Source: Bacteroidetes bacterium GWF2_38_335
Lineage (GTDB): Bacteria > Bacteroidota > Bacteroidia > Bacteroidales > GWF2-38-335
Reading direction: 5' to 3'
DNA length: 64,000 bases
Assembly (NCBI GenBank): GCA_001769535.1
Contig: MEOH01000022.1
Coordinates: forward strand, 248,001 to 312,000
Part shown: positions 8,224 through 16,066 of the stretch, one piece after another
How positions within the stretch are numbered: the stretch's first letter is position 1
Layout of the letters: every line of letters starts with the position of its first letter
The notes under the pieces: generated by a model
What the model saw: the letters and a program-made list of their open reading frames with translations, nothing else
Databases searched by the model: none
What the model was told of the DNA's origin: nothing
Translations under genes and position numbers: made by a program

Positions 8224-9813
8224 TTATTTTTTTTCAAGTACCTCGATGGCTTTGAGCAAAGTGCCATCAATTTCCTTTATTATTGGGTAAAAACCAATGT
8301 CGTCAATAATATTTCGGGCTATATGGGCTTTAATCTGGGTAAGAATTACCTTTTGAGATATTTTTATTTGCTCAGGATTTCTTTTCACCCCATTCTTTTC
8401 GGCATAATTTACGAAATCTTCGAGTATGTTTTTGCTGTCAATAAAGGCAATAATTTCCTTATGGTTTTTAAGGGTATTCAATTTATTTCGGTTGTTATCG
8501 GTAAACTCAAATGCATAGCGGTAAACCAGACTGCGGTCGTTAATATCGAAAAAGTAATCTGATACACCGAGGCTGTCCACGCCCACAAAAACATCGGGCA
8601 TGATACCGCCACCGCCGTAAACAACTTTGCCTCCGGGAGTGATGAATTTCAGTGAATCGGCAAATTTTGTACTGTCCGGGGCATCAAACTCCCCGTTGTA
8701 ATATCTTTTTTCCAGATCAGAATAGTAATCATCCACTCCTTCGCTGTAGGGTTTCTGAACGCTGCGGCCAACAGGAGTGTAGTATCTGGCTACGGTCAGT
8801 CTGATTGCCGAGCCGTCGGTCAATGGTATTTGTTCCTGCACCAGTCCTTTTCCAAAGGATCTTCTACCTACAATTATTGCCCGGTCGTTATCCTGAAGAG
8901 CACCCGCAAAAATTTCACTGGCTGAAGCAGAAAATTCATTCAGCAGCACTGCCACTTCAATGTCTTTGCCTTTGTTTGCCGTTGTAGAGAAAACTTCATT
9001 TTTAAGTTGGTGGGCTCCTTGTGTATAAACAATGAGTTTTCCATAATCGAGAAACTCGTCAGCCAGATCGGTAGCAGCATCCATGTACCCGCCACCATTA
9101 TCGCGCAGGTCGATGATGAGTTTTTTCAGTCCCTGTTTTTTCAGTCCGTCAAATTTCTCGATAAACTCCTCGTAGGTGGTTCTTGAAAACTTTGAAATTT
9201 TGATGTATCCGGTAATTTTATCAATCATATAAGCCACGTCGATGCTCCAGAGTGGAATTTCGTCGCGGGTAATTTCATAATCAAGAATTTCATTGACATT
9301 TTTGCGTTTAACACCGATAATCACTTTTGTGCCCTTGCGGCCTTTTAAAAGTTTCATTACGTTGTTGTTGGAGATTTTTACTCCGGCAATAACCTTTCCA
9401 TCCACTTTCACAATTCGGTCGCCTGCCATCACACCCTTGTCGGCTGATGGTCCGCCCGGAATAGTATTCACCACCACCACAGTATCATTCTGGATATTAA
9501 ACTGTATTCCGATGCCGTCAAAATTACCCTCGAGAGATTCGTTGATTTCGGCAAGTTCTTCGGCGGGTATATATATTGTGTGGGGGTCGAGGGTTTCAAG
9601 AATTTTAGGAATGGTTCGGTCAATAAGTTCTTCGTAGGAAACGGAGTCGACGTATTTTTCGGTAATCAATTCAAAGACATCAGATAATTTGTCTTTTTGT
9701 TGCTGAATAATTTCATCGTGTTTCAGAGTTTTTCCGACAAATATTCCGGCAACAAAAAAAATCGCAAGAATAATTGGAAAGTAGATTACTGCCGGTCTGT
9801 TCTGAATACCCAT
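8224..9813 (-). CDS. S41 family C-terminal processing peptidase
   Basis: This 529-residue carboxyl-terminal processing protease (CtpA/Prc family) has one N-terminal membrane anchor (about residues 10-28), a PDZ domain (about 90-175, with GIGIQF and MAGDRIVKVDG) and the S41 catalytic core. The nucleophile Ser lies in the NEFSASASEIFAGAL segment and the general base Lys in RRSFGKGLVQ, so the Ser/Lys dyad is intact. It would act in the periplasm on protein C-termini. Its ATG shares one base with the stop of the dCMP deaminase gene (TAATG), so the two are probably co-translated. It converges on the MurU-like gene with a 9-base gap. Confidence 0.93.
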   Translation of the reverse strand: MGIQNRPAVIYFPIILAIFFVAGIFVGKTLKHDEIIQQQKDKLSDVFELITEKYVDSVSYEELIDRTIPKILETLDPHTIYIPAEELAEINESLEGNFDGIGIQFNIQNDTVVVVNTIPGGPSADKGVMAGDRIVKVDGKVIAGVKISNNNVMKLLKGRKGTKVIIGVKRKNVNEILDYEITRDEIPLWSIDVAYMIDKITGYIKISKFSRTTYEEFIEKFDGLKKQGLKKLIIDLRDNGGGYMDAATDLADEFLDYGKLIVYTQGAHQLKNEVFSTTANKGKDIEVAVLLNEFSASASEIFAGALQDNDRAIIVGRRSFGKGLVQEQIPLTDGSAIRLTVARYYTPVGRSVQKPYSEGVDDYYSDLEKRYYNGEFDAPDSTKFADSLKFITPGGKVVYGGGGIMPDVFVGVDSLGVSDYFFDINDRSLVYRYAFEFTDNNRNKLNTLKNHKEIIAFIDSKNILEDFVNYAEKNGVKRNPEQIKISQKVILTQIKAHIARNIIDDIGFYPIIKEIDGTLLKAIEVLEKK

Positions 9814-10238
9814 TAAATCTCAATTTTATTTACTTCAATATTAGCTTTTTTGAGCAGTTCAAAGCCATCGTTTTTGTGATAATCATCGCAATAAACCACT
9901 CTTTTGATGCCAGCCTGAATCACCAGTTTTGCACATTCAATACAAGGTGAAGTTGTTACATACAATGTTGCACCGTCACTGCTGTTGTTTGATTTTGCGA
10001 CTTTGGTAATGGCATTGGCTTCAGCATGTAATACGTAAGGTTTGGTCGAGAAGTTTTCATCTTCGCATTCATTTTCAAATCCGGAAGGAGTTCCGTTATA
10101 TCCATCTGAGATGATCATCCTGTCCTTTACAATGAGCGCTCCCACCTGTCTTTTTTTGCAGTAGGAGTTTTTTGCCCAAATGCGGGCCATTTCAAGGTAA
10201 TGACGGTCAAACTGATCAGACTTGATATTTTGCGACAT
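9813..10238 (-). CDS. dCMP deaminase (ComEB family)
   Basis: The 141-residue zinc deaminase converts dCMP to dUMP for thymidylate synthesis. The zinc and catalytic motif HAEANAI and the second zinc motif PCIECAKLVIQAG are both present, as is the N-terminal GYNGTPSGF signature of deoxycytidylate deaminases. The length is normal. It is the first gene of a two-gene unit with the S41 peptidase, sharing one base at the junction. The tRNA-Leu and its terminator lie just upstream on the same strand. Confidence 0.94.
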   Translation of the reverse strand: MSQNIKSDQFDRHYLEMARIWAKNSYCKKRQVGALIVKDRMIISDGYNGTPSGFENECEDENFSTKPYVLHAEANAITKVAKSNNSSDGATLYVTTSPCIECAKLVIQAGIKRVVYCDDYHKNDGFELLKKANIEVNKIEI

Positions 10239-10251
10239 ATTTTTTTATATT

Positions 10252-10276
10252 AAAAAACCCTCTTGCGAGGGTTTTT
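10252..10276 (-). terminator. Rho-independent terminator after tRNA-Leu
   Basis: The stem ACCCTC/GAGGGT with a TTGC loop is flanked by A and T runs on both sides, so it can work in either direction. It lies two bases beyond the tRNA 3' end and ahead of the dCMP deaminase start. Confidence 0.75.
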
Positions 10277-10277
10277 G

Positions 10278-10361
10278 TACCCGGGGCCGGGATCGAACCG
10301 GCACGGTATTGCTACCACTGGTGTTTGAGACCAGCGCGTCTACCAATTCCGCCACCCGGGC
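10278..10361 (-). tRNA. tRNA-Leu (CAA)
   Basis: The reverse complement folds into a class II tRNA: a 7-base-pair acceptor (GCCCGGG with CCCGGGT), D-arm AATTGGTAGACGC, anticodon stem CTGGT/ACCAG with loop CTCAAAC (anticodon CAA), a long variable arm, and T-arm GGTTCGATCC. The CCA end is not encoded. Confidence 0.95.
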
Positions 10362-10396
10362 TTATTAAAAAAGTTAAGAACCAAATTTACGGGTTG

Positions 10397-10426
10397 CAAA
10401 GATAGGGGTTTTTTATAATAATCAAA
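10397..10426 (-). promoter_or_regulatory. Promoter of tRNA-Leu
   Basis: On the minus strand TTTG (10426-10423), 18 bases, then TATCTTTG (10404-10397) match the Bacteroidota -33/-7 pattern. The tRNA begins 36 bases downstream. Confidence 0.65.
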
Positions 10427-10444
10427 ATACAAGGGATAAATATA

Positions 10445-11791
10445 TCACTGGTTATTGATTTCAAGAAGAATTTCACTTGCTTTTTCTTTAAAAGCATCAT
10501 CACCATCAACAATTTCGTTGCATATCTGGCGCGCTTTTTCAAGATTTCCTTTTTGCTTATAGGCCAATGCCAGATAATATCTTGATTGTGAGTAATAGGG
10601 TGAATTCTTATCTGTGATGATATCGCTTAATAGTTCAATAGTTTTGTCATTATCTCCAAGTGAAAGATAAGAAAGTGCGCTATAAAAAATGGCTTTTTGG
10701 TCGCCGGGTTTATCTTTTAGGACCTTACCGAAAGAGGCTATGGCATCACGGTATTTTTTTCCGTCGTATTCTTCGAGGGCTTTGTCTTCGGAGGTAACAA
10801 GATCACCGTCAAGGGCATTATTATCGACAGTTGCGGTTGAAACGGGCATTTGGGCTGCACCATTTTGTGTGTCACCTGCACCTACAGAAAGTCCTCCGGT
10901 TACAGTAATTTCGCCACTTGCGGGTGATTCAGCTTTTCCAAGGGATCTTGTTTGGGATTCCTTGTCGGCTTTTCTGTTATTTTTTGATTTTTCACGACTG
11001 TCTTCGGACCGTTCTGCCAAAACAACTTTGGATTCGGAAACTTCAAAATCAGCTACTTCTTTCTTTTCAGCTTCATTCTTGCTGTCATTTCTTGAGGACA
11101 GCTCTTCGGATGATTTTAGAAGGTCGGAAAAAACGCCTTTGTCTTCATCGGCTTCTGTTTCGACAACGGTTACATCATCTAAAGTAACGGTAACTGTTTC
11201 ATCAGAGGCTGACTCCCGGTTGAAATATCCGCCGCGGTCAGTTTTTGCAATTTCCTCATTTTTACCGACAGATCCTGAAAAAACGGTTGTTTTTTTATAT
11301 TCTTTTTGTTTATCAGGGATTGCTTTTTCTTCAGGTGTGGGTTGATCTTTGGTTTGCAGATCCAAAAGAGAATCGCTTGAGGTTGGCGGGATTTTCTTTT
11401 TTGCGGGGTGTTTTTCAATATTATCGGAGACAATCTGTTTGGAATCTTTTTCAATAGAGATATTCATTAAAACAACAGCAGAAACAATAATCAGGATAAC
11501 AATAGCAGCAACGGCACGCCAGCGGGTTTCAAGGAAAAAAACTTTAGCTTTTTTTTCACCGGTTTTATGGTCAATTTCGGCATTGATTTCAGAAACGACA
11601 GAAGCGATGCGGGCAGGATCATTAATGACCGACATGCCTTCGATTTCGTCGGAGCACATTTCGCAACCGGCCAGGTGAAGCTCGAAAGAGCGCTTCATTT
11701 CGGCCGACAGTTTCCCATCAAGGTAATCTTTTTTTACCTTGTCGGGGGGGCAGTCAGACCCGTTAAACATATCGTGCAGCTTCTCATTCAT
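10445..11791 (-). CDS. Putative zinc-finger anti-sigma factor with C-terminal TPR region
   Basis: The 448-residue protein has an N-terminal zinc-binding motif HLAGCEMC (His39, Cys43, Cys46; HxxxCxxC) typical of ZAS anti-sigma domains, one membrane helix at about 91-110, a long low-complexity charged stretch (about 115-320) and a C-terminal TPR-like region (about 325-448: ALEEYDGKKYRDAIASFGKV and two more repeats). The sigma factor gene lies directly upstream and overlaps it by 8 bases, so the pair is almost certainly co-translated and this protein probably tethers the sigma factor at the inner membrane. The TPR part would face the periplasm. The signal sensed is unknown. Confidence 0.85.
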   Translation of the reverse strand: MNEKLHDMFNGSDCPPDKVKKDYLDGKLSAEMKRSFELHLAGCEMCSDEIEGMSVINDPARIASVVSEINAEIDHKTGEKKAKVFFLETRWRAVAAIVILIIVSAVVLMNISIEKDSKQIVSDNIEKHPAKKKIPPTSSDSLLDLQTKDQPTPEEKAIPDKQKEYKKTTVFSGSVGKNEEIAKTDRGGYFNRESASDETVTVTLDDVTVVETEADEDKGVFSDLLKSSEELSSRNDSKNEAEKKEVADFEVSESKVVLAERSEDSREKSKNNRKADKESQTRSLGKAESPASGEITVTGGLSVGAGDTQNGAAQMPVSTATVDNNALDGDLVTSEDKALEEYDGKKYRDAIASFGKVLKDKPGDQKAIFYSALSYLSLGDNDKTIELLSDIITDKNSPYYSQSRYYLALAYKQKGNLEKARQICNEIVDGDDAFKEKASEILLEINNQ

Positions 11792-12365
11792 TTTCTTTAG
11801 TCATTAGAATTTTCAAATTTCTTTTACCGTTCTGGATATAACTCTTTACTTTTAATAAGTCATACCCTGTAATTTCAGCCACATCATTATAACTTTTGTC
11901 CTGAAGATAAAACAGCTCGATGCATTTGCGCTGTTCTTCGTTGAGCAGTTTTATTGCATCGCCCAGCAATTCGAGTTTGATTTCTGTGTCATCTTCACTA
12001 TCAGGATACAAATGGTTGTTATTTTCCATAAATACTTCCTGATGATTTTTATATCCGTCCTCAAATTTTTGTCTGTACTTTTCTGAGCGCAAAGCCAAAA
12101 GGCAATGATTTCGGGTAACCACGTGAAGCCAGGGTTTGAATTTTTCGACGTTGTGTGTTTTCAGGTCAGCAAGCAATTTTTCAAAAATCTGCATGACGGC
12201 TTCTTTCGAATCGTCCTCATTTTTAAAATATTTCAGGCACACACAAAAAACAAAATGGGTGTATCTTTTATAAAGTTCACCAACGAATGAGTTGTCGCCG
12301 GTTTTTTTGTATTTGCCGATGAGTTCGTCATCCGAAAGGGATTGTATGTTTTTAAAGCCGAACAA
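11784..12365 (-). CDS. ECF-type sigma-70 family RNA polymerase sigma factor
   Basis: The 193-residue protein has the two-domain ECF layout. Region 2 is near residues 25-95 (YKRYTHFVFCVCLKYF, then DDSKEAVMQIFEKLL, then FKPWLHVVTRNHCLLALRS) and region 4 is near 130-185 (LNEEQRKCIELFYLQDKSYN, then a helix-turn-helix). It would direct RNA polymerase to a small regulon when released by its partner. The downstream gene, overlapping by 8 bases, encodes the membrane anti-sigma protein. A second sigma gene points the other way about 470 bases upstream. Confidence 0.93.
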   Translation of the reverse strand: MFGFKNIQSLSDDELIGKYKKTGDNSFVGELYKRYTHFVFCVCLKYFKNEDDSKEAVMQIFEKLLADLKTHNVEKFKPWLHVVTRNHCLLALRSEKYRQKFEDGYKNHQEVFMENNNHLYPDSEDDTEIKLELLGDAIKLLNEEQRKCIELFYLQDKSYNDVAEITGYDLLKVKSYIQNGKRNLKILMTKENE

Positions 12366-12420
12366 AATTTCTTTTTTTCAATATCATGCAAATATCGTAC
12401 GAAAGTAATAAAAATTGTTT

Positions 12421-12560
12421 GAAAGTCCATAAAGTCGAAAGTCTGTAAGGTCGAAAGTCCATAAAGTCGAAAGTCTGTAAGGTCGAAAGTCCATCAAGTC
12501 GAAAGTCCATCAAGTCAAAGGTCCATAAAGTCGAAAGTCCATCAAGTCAAAAGTCAAAAG
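12421..12560. repeat. 16-bp tandem repeat (about 8 units)
   Basis: Eight near-identical units of 16 bp (consensus GAAAGTCCATAAAGTC, with CTGTAAGG and CATCAAGT variants) run head to tail from 12421, followed by a degraded partial unit. It sits between two divergent sigma-factor operons. There are no spacers between units, so it is a minisatellite and not a CRISPR. The rest of the 12366-12838 gap shows no convincing gene; a 72-codon open frame at 12621-12839 has no recognisable features. Confidence 0.9.
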
Positions 12561-12838
12561 TTTGAAGCCATAAGTTAAATTAACCCCTTAAATCCCAATG
12601 AGCAAAGGGCCCGGAGGGCCATGTTTTTTAAGCTCTGGATGAAAGGCCGTGGTTTGATCATATGTAGTCAGAATCGCTGGCTAAACTATGCAGAGGCAAA
12701 TTGCTCAGACAAAATATTTTGGTGTAACGATACTATTTCAATCCAAAAAAAGTTTAATTTTATATCTGCCCGGGCAACCATTTGGTTGGTTCGGACATTT
12801 ATTAGTAAAGTAAAGCAATTATTCTTTGTTGACCATTA

Positions 12839-13399
12839 ATGGAAGAAAGGCTATTAAAACTTTTCAGGGACAAAGACCGGCTGGTTCATAAACTGTTTTA
12901 TGAGCATTATGCCGACTCGATGTTCAGATTATGTTTCAGGTATCTGAAAAATGAACATGATGCTGAAGACGTCATGGTTACAGGATTCATGAAGGTATTT
13001 GATCATGTGAAGACATTCGAGTACCGGGGAAAGGGAAGTTTTGATGGCTGGGTAAAGAGAATACTGGTTAATGAATCGCTCATGTTTTTAAGGAAAAACC
13101 ATAATTTTAATATGGTCCCCGAAAACTACTGCAAGGAAATTGACGAGGATTTTTCACCCGACAGTGAGATCTCGGCCGAAGAGATTTTCAATCTGGTCAG
13201 GACATTACCTATCGGTTATCGCACAGTGTTCAACCTTTATGCAGTTGAAGGTTTTACACACAAGGACATTGCCAAAAAGCTCGGGATCTCCGAAAACACA
13301 TCCAAGAGCCAGTTGAGCAAAGCCCGCAATGCAATTATTAAATTGCTTGAAGATAACAAAATGTATCTCGAAAGGACAAGGAAAGCCGGCGGAGAGTAA
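12839..13399 (+). CDS. ECF-type sigma-70 family RNA polymerase sigma factor
   Basis: The 186-residue ECF sigma factor has region 2 around residues 20-90 (FYEHYADSMFRLCFRYLKN, EHDAEDVMVTGFMKVF, FDGWVKRILVNESLMFLRK) and region 4 around 118-172 (TLPIGYRTVFNLYAVEGFTH and a helix-turn-helix DIAKKLGISENTSKSQLSKA). It is followed within 20 bases by an OmpA-domain membrane protein that probably acts as its regulator or partner, the arrangement common in Bacteroidota. It is divergent from the other sigma gene of this window. Confidence 0.93.
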   Translation: MEERLLKLFRDKDRLVHKLFYEHYADSMFRLCFRYLKNEHDAEDVMVTGFMKVFDHVKTFEYRGKGSFDGWVKRILVNESLMFLRKNHNFNMVPENYCKEIDEDFSPDSEISAEEIFNLVRTLPIGYRTVFNLYAVEGFTHKDIAKKLGISENTSKSQLSKARNAIIKLLEDNKMYLERTRKAGGE

Positions 13400-13417
13400 T
13401 TGACAAATTTTACGGTT

Positions 13418-14341
13418 ATGAAAACAAAGGAATTTGACAAGTTTTTCAGGGACAAAATTGACAGCATGGACGGTGTGCCAAAAAGCGCTGCATGGAATAA
13501 AGCAGCCACCTGGGAAAGACTTAATGAGGCAATGACCCGAAGGCCATCGGGCAAGTGGTATAAAATTGCTGCTGCATCGGTTGCGCTGTTTTTTGTGAAA
13601 TCACAGAAAATTTTTGCCGCAGCATCGTTTGCCACCAAGGCTGTTGTTGTGGTTTCGACTGTGGCTGTGGTTTCTACCACATCGGTGGTTGTTTATAATG
13701 CATCAACACGCAATGATAATACTTCACAAAACATTGTTGCCAGTGACAACCGGACCAACACAACTGTTGCCGAAAACAAAATTGAAGCAACCGAAGAAAG
13801 TGTTGTTGAAACTCCGGTTGAGGATAACACCTTTTCAGTTGTGACTGAAAATAATTCCAAAAGGGAAACAGTAAAAACCCCTGAGCAGGGAAATAAATCA
13901 ACTGTCACTCAGCCCGAAGATAAAAACACAGTTGTTGAAACGCCGGTTACCATTACGCAGGATGCACCTGCTGATCCGGTTGTTGAGACACCCCGTTCGC
14001 AAAAAAGAGAAATGTCGCTCGAAATCAATGATATTTTATTTAAGAAGAACTCTGTTGAGGTGAACCCAAAATCCATGACAGAGCTCAATTATATTCTTTC
14101 GCTTATGCGTGAAAATCCTGACCTTAAAGCCATGATCATGGGTTATTATGATGAGAAAGAAAAAGATGGCATGCACTTGCAGTCGCAGCGGGCAACCGTG
14201 GTATGGAAATATTTGGTTAGTCAGGGAATTGAAAAAACACGCCTGAATTTTGGCGGTTACGGAGCAAGCAAAAAATACTCCTCAAAACTCGAAGAAGGCC
14301 GCGAACTTAACCGCAGGGTTGAGGTGATGCTGTCGGAGTAG
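13418..14341 (+). CDS. Membrane-anchored OmpA-domain protein, putative sigma-factor partner
   Basis: The protein has 307 residues from the ATG at 13418; a TTG at 13400 is possible but less likely. A short charged cytoplasmic N-terminus (1-47, with KSAAWNKAATWERLNEAM, a pattern seen in Bacteroidota anti-sigma-like proteins) precedes one or two hydrophobic segments (about 48-62 and 68-93). A long Thr/Val/Glu-rich periplasmic linker follows, then an OmpA-like peptidoglycan-binding domain (about 200-307; FGGYGASKKY and the final NRRVEVML motif). Following an ECF sigma gene, it may link cell-wall contact to sigma activity. The OmpA domain is clear; the anti-sigma role is inference. Confidence 0.8.
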   Translation: MKTKEFDKFFRDKIDSMDGVPKSAAWNKAATWERLNEAMTRRPSGKWYKIAAASVALFFVKSQKIFAAASFATKAVVVVSTVAVVSTTSVVVYNASTRNDNTSQNIVASDNRTNTTVAENKIEATEESVVETPVEDNTFSVVTENNSKRETVKTPEQGNKSTVTQPEDKNTVVETPVTITQDAPADPVVETPRSQKREMSLEINDILFKKNSVEVNPKSMTELNYILSLMRENPDLKAMIMGYYDEKEKDGMHLQSQRATVVWKYLVSQGIEKTRLNFGGYGASKKYSSKLEEGRELNRRVEVMLSE

Positions 14342-14473
14342 GCTTCAACATAGAAGGGCCTGCTGATTAAGTCAAATCGAAAATTCTCAAGTAAGGTTTC
14401 GACCCCGAATTGAATTCGAGGATCAATTAAACGCTATACTTTTTTCGTTCACAGTTATTTTAAAACTTCATTT

Positions 14474-14687
14474 CATTTCCGCCGCAAAAAGCTTCATCTA
14501 TTATAGTACATTTTCGTGCGGCGGTTTTTAAAGGACTTACTCATTTACTACAAAGAGAGCGGTGCTCTGCACCGAATGTTTTTTCTTGGTGCAGAGCACC
14601 AAACTCTTTGTAGAAAATAAGATTGCATTAACAAAACCGCCGCCCTAAAATAATTTTAGAACCAAAAAATCAATTGCGGCGGAAATG
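14474..14687. repeat. Nested palindromic element (MITE-like)
   Basis: Perfect 14-bp outer arms (CATTTCCGCCGCAA at 14474-14487 and its complement at 14674-14687) enclose a second pair (GCGGCGGTTTT near 14517 and AAAACCGCCGC near 14634) and a long inner stem of 26-base arms (14548-14573 and 14588-14613) containing GGTGCTCTGCACC and its complement. A related inner core appears at 43207-43270. No transposase is present. It occupies most of the gap between the OmpA-domain gene and radC; I see no gene in that gap. Confidence 0.8.
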
Positions 14688-14859
14688 GAAACGATTTTCA
14701 ATGCAAAGAAAAACGGATAAAAAAACTTATAAATCCTTGCATTTTATTGTATTCAAATCAATAATGAAATTAATGTATCAATTTGTTACAATTTTATCAG
14801 CAGTCTCTTATTAGTGCCTGTCTAAAAAGTTAAGTGTTCATTGACTTTATTGAAAGACA

Positions 14860-15552
14860 CTAAATTATCCCCTCGTCGGCCAGACTGGTATATTTTTTAT
14901 CAGCAATGATGATGTGATCAAGTACGGCGACATCGCAAAATGTTCCGGCTGATTTTATTTTGCTGGTAATATCTATGTCGGCCTGACTGGGTTCGGTGTT
15001 GCCCGAGGGGTGGTTGTGGCAGAGAATTACTGCTGAGGCCAGTTTGTCGAGAGCCATTTTCATGATTATTTTAATATCAGTGACTGTTCCGGTTACCCCG
15101 CCCTGTGAGATTTTCATTTTGTCGATGATTTTATTTGACCGGTTAAGGTATAAAACCCAGAATTCTTCATGGGGAAGGTCACCCAAAACCGGGTGCATAA
15201 GGGTAAAAACATCACGGCTTGAAGTGATTTTTGATTTTTCAGGTGTTTCGGTAGCCGACCTTCGCCGACCAAGTTCCAGCGCGGAAATTATGGTAATAGC
15301 CTTTGCCTCGCCGATGCCTTTTTCTTTCATTAAATCTGAAACATTGAGTTTTCCAAGGGTGTGCAGATTGTTGCCCGAGTTGTTCAGAATGCGTTGTGCC
15401 AGTTCAACGGCAGTTTCGTTGCGGGTGCCCGAGCCGATAAGAATGGCAATGAGTTCGGCATCCGAAAGAGCAGATATGCCTTTGGTGAGGAGTTTTTCGC
15501 GGGGCCTGTCCTCAAGTGCCCACTGGGTAATGCTGAGCTTGTAATTTTCCAT
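14860..15552 (-). CDS. radC: RadC family JAB/MPN-domain protein
   Basis: The 230-residue protein has an N-terminal helix-hairpin-helix region (about 20-95: SDAELIAILIGSG, then KGIGEAKAITIISALELGRR) and a C-terminal JAB1/MPN metalloprotease-like domain with the zinc motif HNHPSGNTEPSQAD plus an upstream Glu in HEEFWVLYLN. The full catalytic set is present. Despite the name, a DNA-repair role is not established for the family. It stands downstream of rpsT on the same strand, separated by a terminator. Confidence 0.93.
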   Translation of the reverse strand: MENYKLSITQWALEDRPREKLLTKGISALSDAELIAILIGSGTRNETAVELAQRILNNSGNNLHTLGKLNVSDLMKEKGIGEAKAITIISALELGRRRSATETPEKSKITSSRDVFTLMHPVLGDLPHEEFWVLYLNRSNKIIDKMKISQGGVTGTVTDIKIIMKMALDKLASAVILCHNHPSGNTEPSQADIDITSKIKSAGTFCDVAVLDHIIIADKKYTSLADEGII

Positions 15553-15586
15553 AAAAAAAGCCTTCTTTTGTGGAGAAGGCTTTTTT
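15553..15586. terminator. Bidirectional terminator after rpsT
   Basis: The stem AGCCTTCT/AGAAGGCT has A and T runs on both sides. It lies between the rpsT stop and the radC start, so it should end the tRNA-Glu/rpsT transcript. Confidence 0.8.
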
Positions 15587-15603
15587 CAGTACGTTATTTT
15601 CTT

Positions 15604-15855
15604 TTACATTTTAGCAACCTGTTTTGCCATTGAGGATTTCAGGTTGGATGCTTTGTTCTTATGAATCACACCTTTTTTTGCTAGCTTATCAAGCAATGCA
15701 GACACTTCGGGGAACATTTTTTCTGCTTCTGCCTTGTCGGAAGTTGATCGAAATTTCTTTAACGCATTCCTTGTGGTTTTTGCATAGAATTTATTCTCAA
15801 CCCTTTTGGTCTCAGTCTGTCTGATTCTTTTTAACGCCGATAAATGATGTGCCAT
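15604..15855 (-). CDS. rpsT: 30S ribosomal protein S20
   Basis: The 83-residue basic helical protein begins MAHHLSALKRIRQTETKR and contains the NKASNLKSSMAKQVAKM C-terminus, matching bacterial S20 in Bacteroidota form. S20 binds 16S rRNA early in 30S assembly. The ATG at 15855 gives the normal family length; a longer open frame to 15900 runs into the tRNA gene and is not used. It lies 29 bases after tRNA-Glu on the same strand and probably shares its promoter. Confidence 0.96.
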   Translation of the reverse strand: MAHHLSALKRIRQTETKRVENKFYAKTTRNALKKFRSTSDKAEAEKMFPEVSALLDKLAKKGVIHKNKASNLKSSMAKQVAKM

Positions 15856-15884
15856 AAATTTAAAATATAGTTTTTTAAAACCTG

Positions 15885-15957
15885 CAGCCCGTAGGGGCAT
15901 CGAACCCCTGTTTCTAGGATGAAAACCTAGCGTCCTAGTCCACTAGACGAACGGGCC
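15885..15957 (-). tRNA. tRNA-Glu (UUC)
   Basis: The reverse complement folds as a standard 73-base tRNA: acceptor GGCCCGT with ACGGGCT, D-arm CTAGTGGACTAGG, anticodon stem CTAGG/CCTAG with loop TTTTCAT (anticodon TTC), T-arm AGGGGTTCGATGCCCCT. CCA is not encoded. Confidence 0.95.
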
Positions 15958-15985
15958 AAATTTGTTTTTTTTCCAAATTGGACTG

Positions 15986-16015
15986 CAAATGTAGTGGTTT
16001 TTTTTTAATTGCAAA
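15986..16015 (-). promoter_or_regulatory. Promoter of tRNA-Glu/rpsT
   Basis: Minus-strand TTTG (16015-16012), 18 bases, and TACATTTG (15993-15986) match the Bacteroidota consensus. The tRNA starts 29 bases downstream. Confidence 0.65.
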
Positions 16016-16066
16016 TTTTTTTTGTGGAAATTTTTACGAATTTTGCTTTTTTATAAAATCAGGTTG

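Noticed and set aside
10689-11345. Long 218-codon open frame on the plus strand
   Set aside because: It lies antisense to the anti-sigma/TPR gene, is Ser-rich without motifs, and mirrors the codon pattern of the real gene.
12421-12560. Possible CRISPR array from short regular repeats
   Set aside because: The units adjoin with no unique spacers and are only 16 bp; no cas genes are nearby.
12621-12839. 72-codon open frame before the sigma factor gene
   Set aside because: It has no motif and ends at the sigma factor start; the region is more likely control sequence.
14474-14687. Insertion sequence
   Set aside because: There is no transposase frame; only the inverted repeats support mobility.
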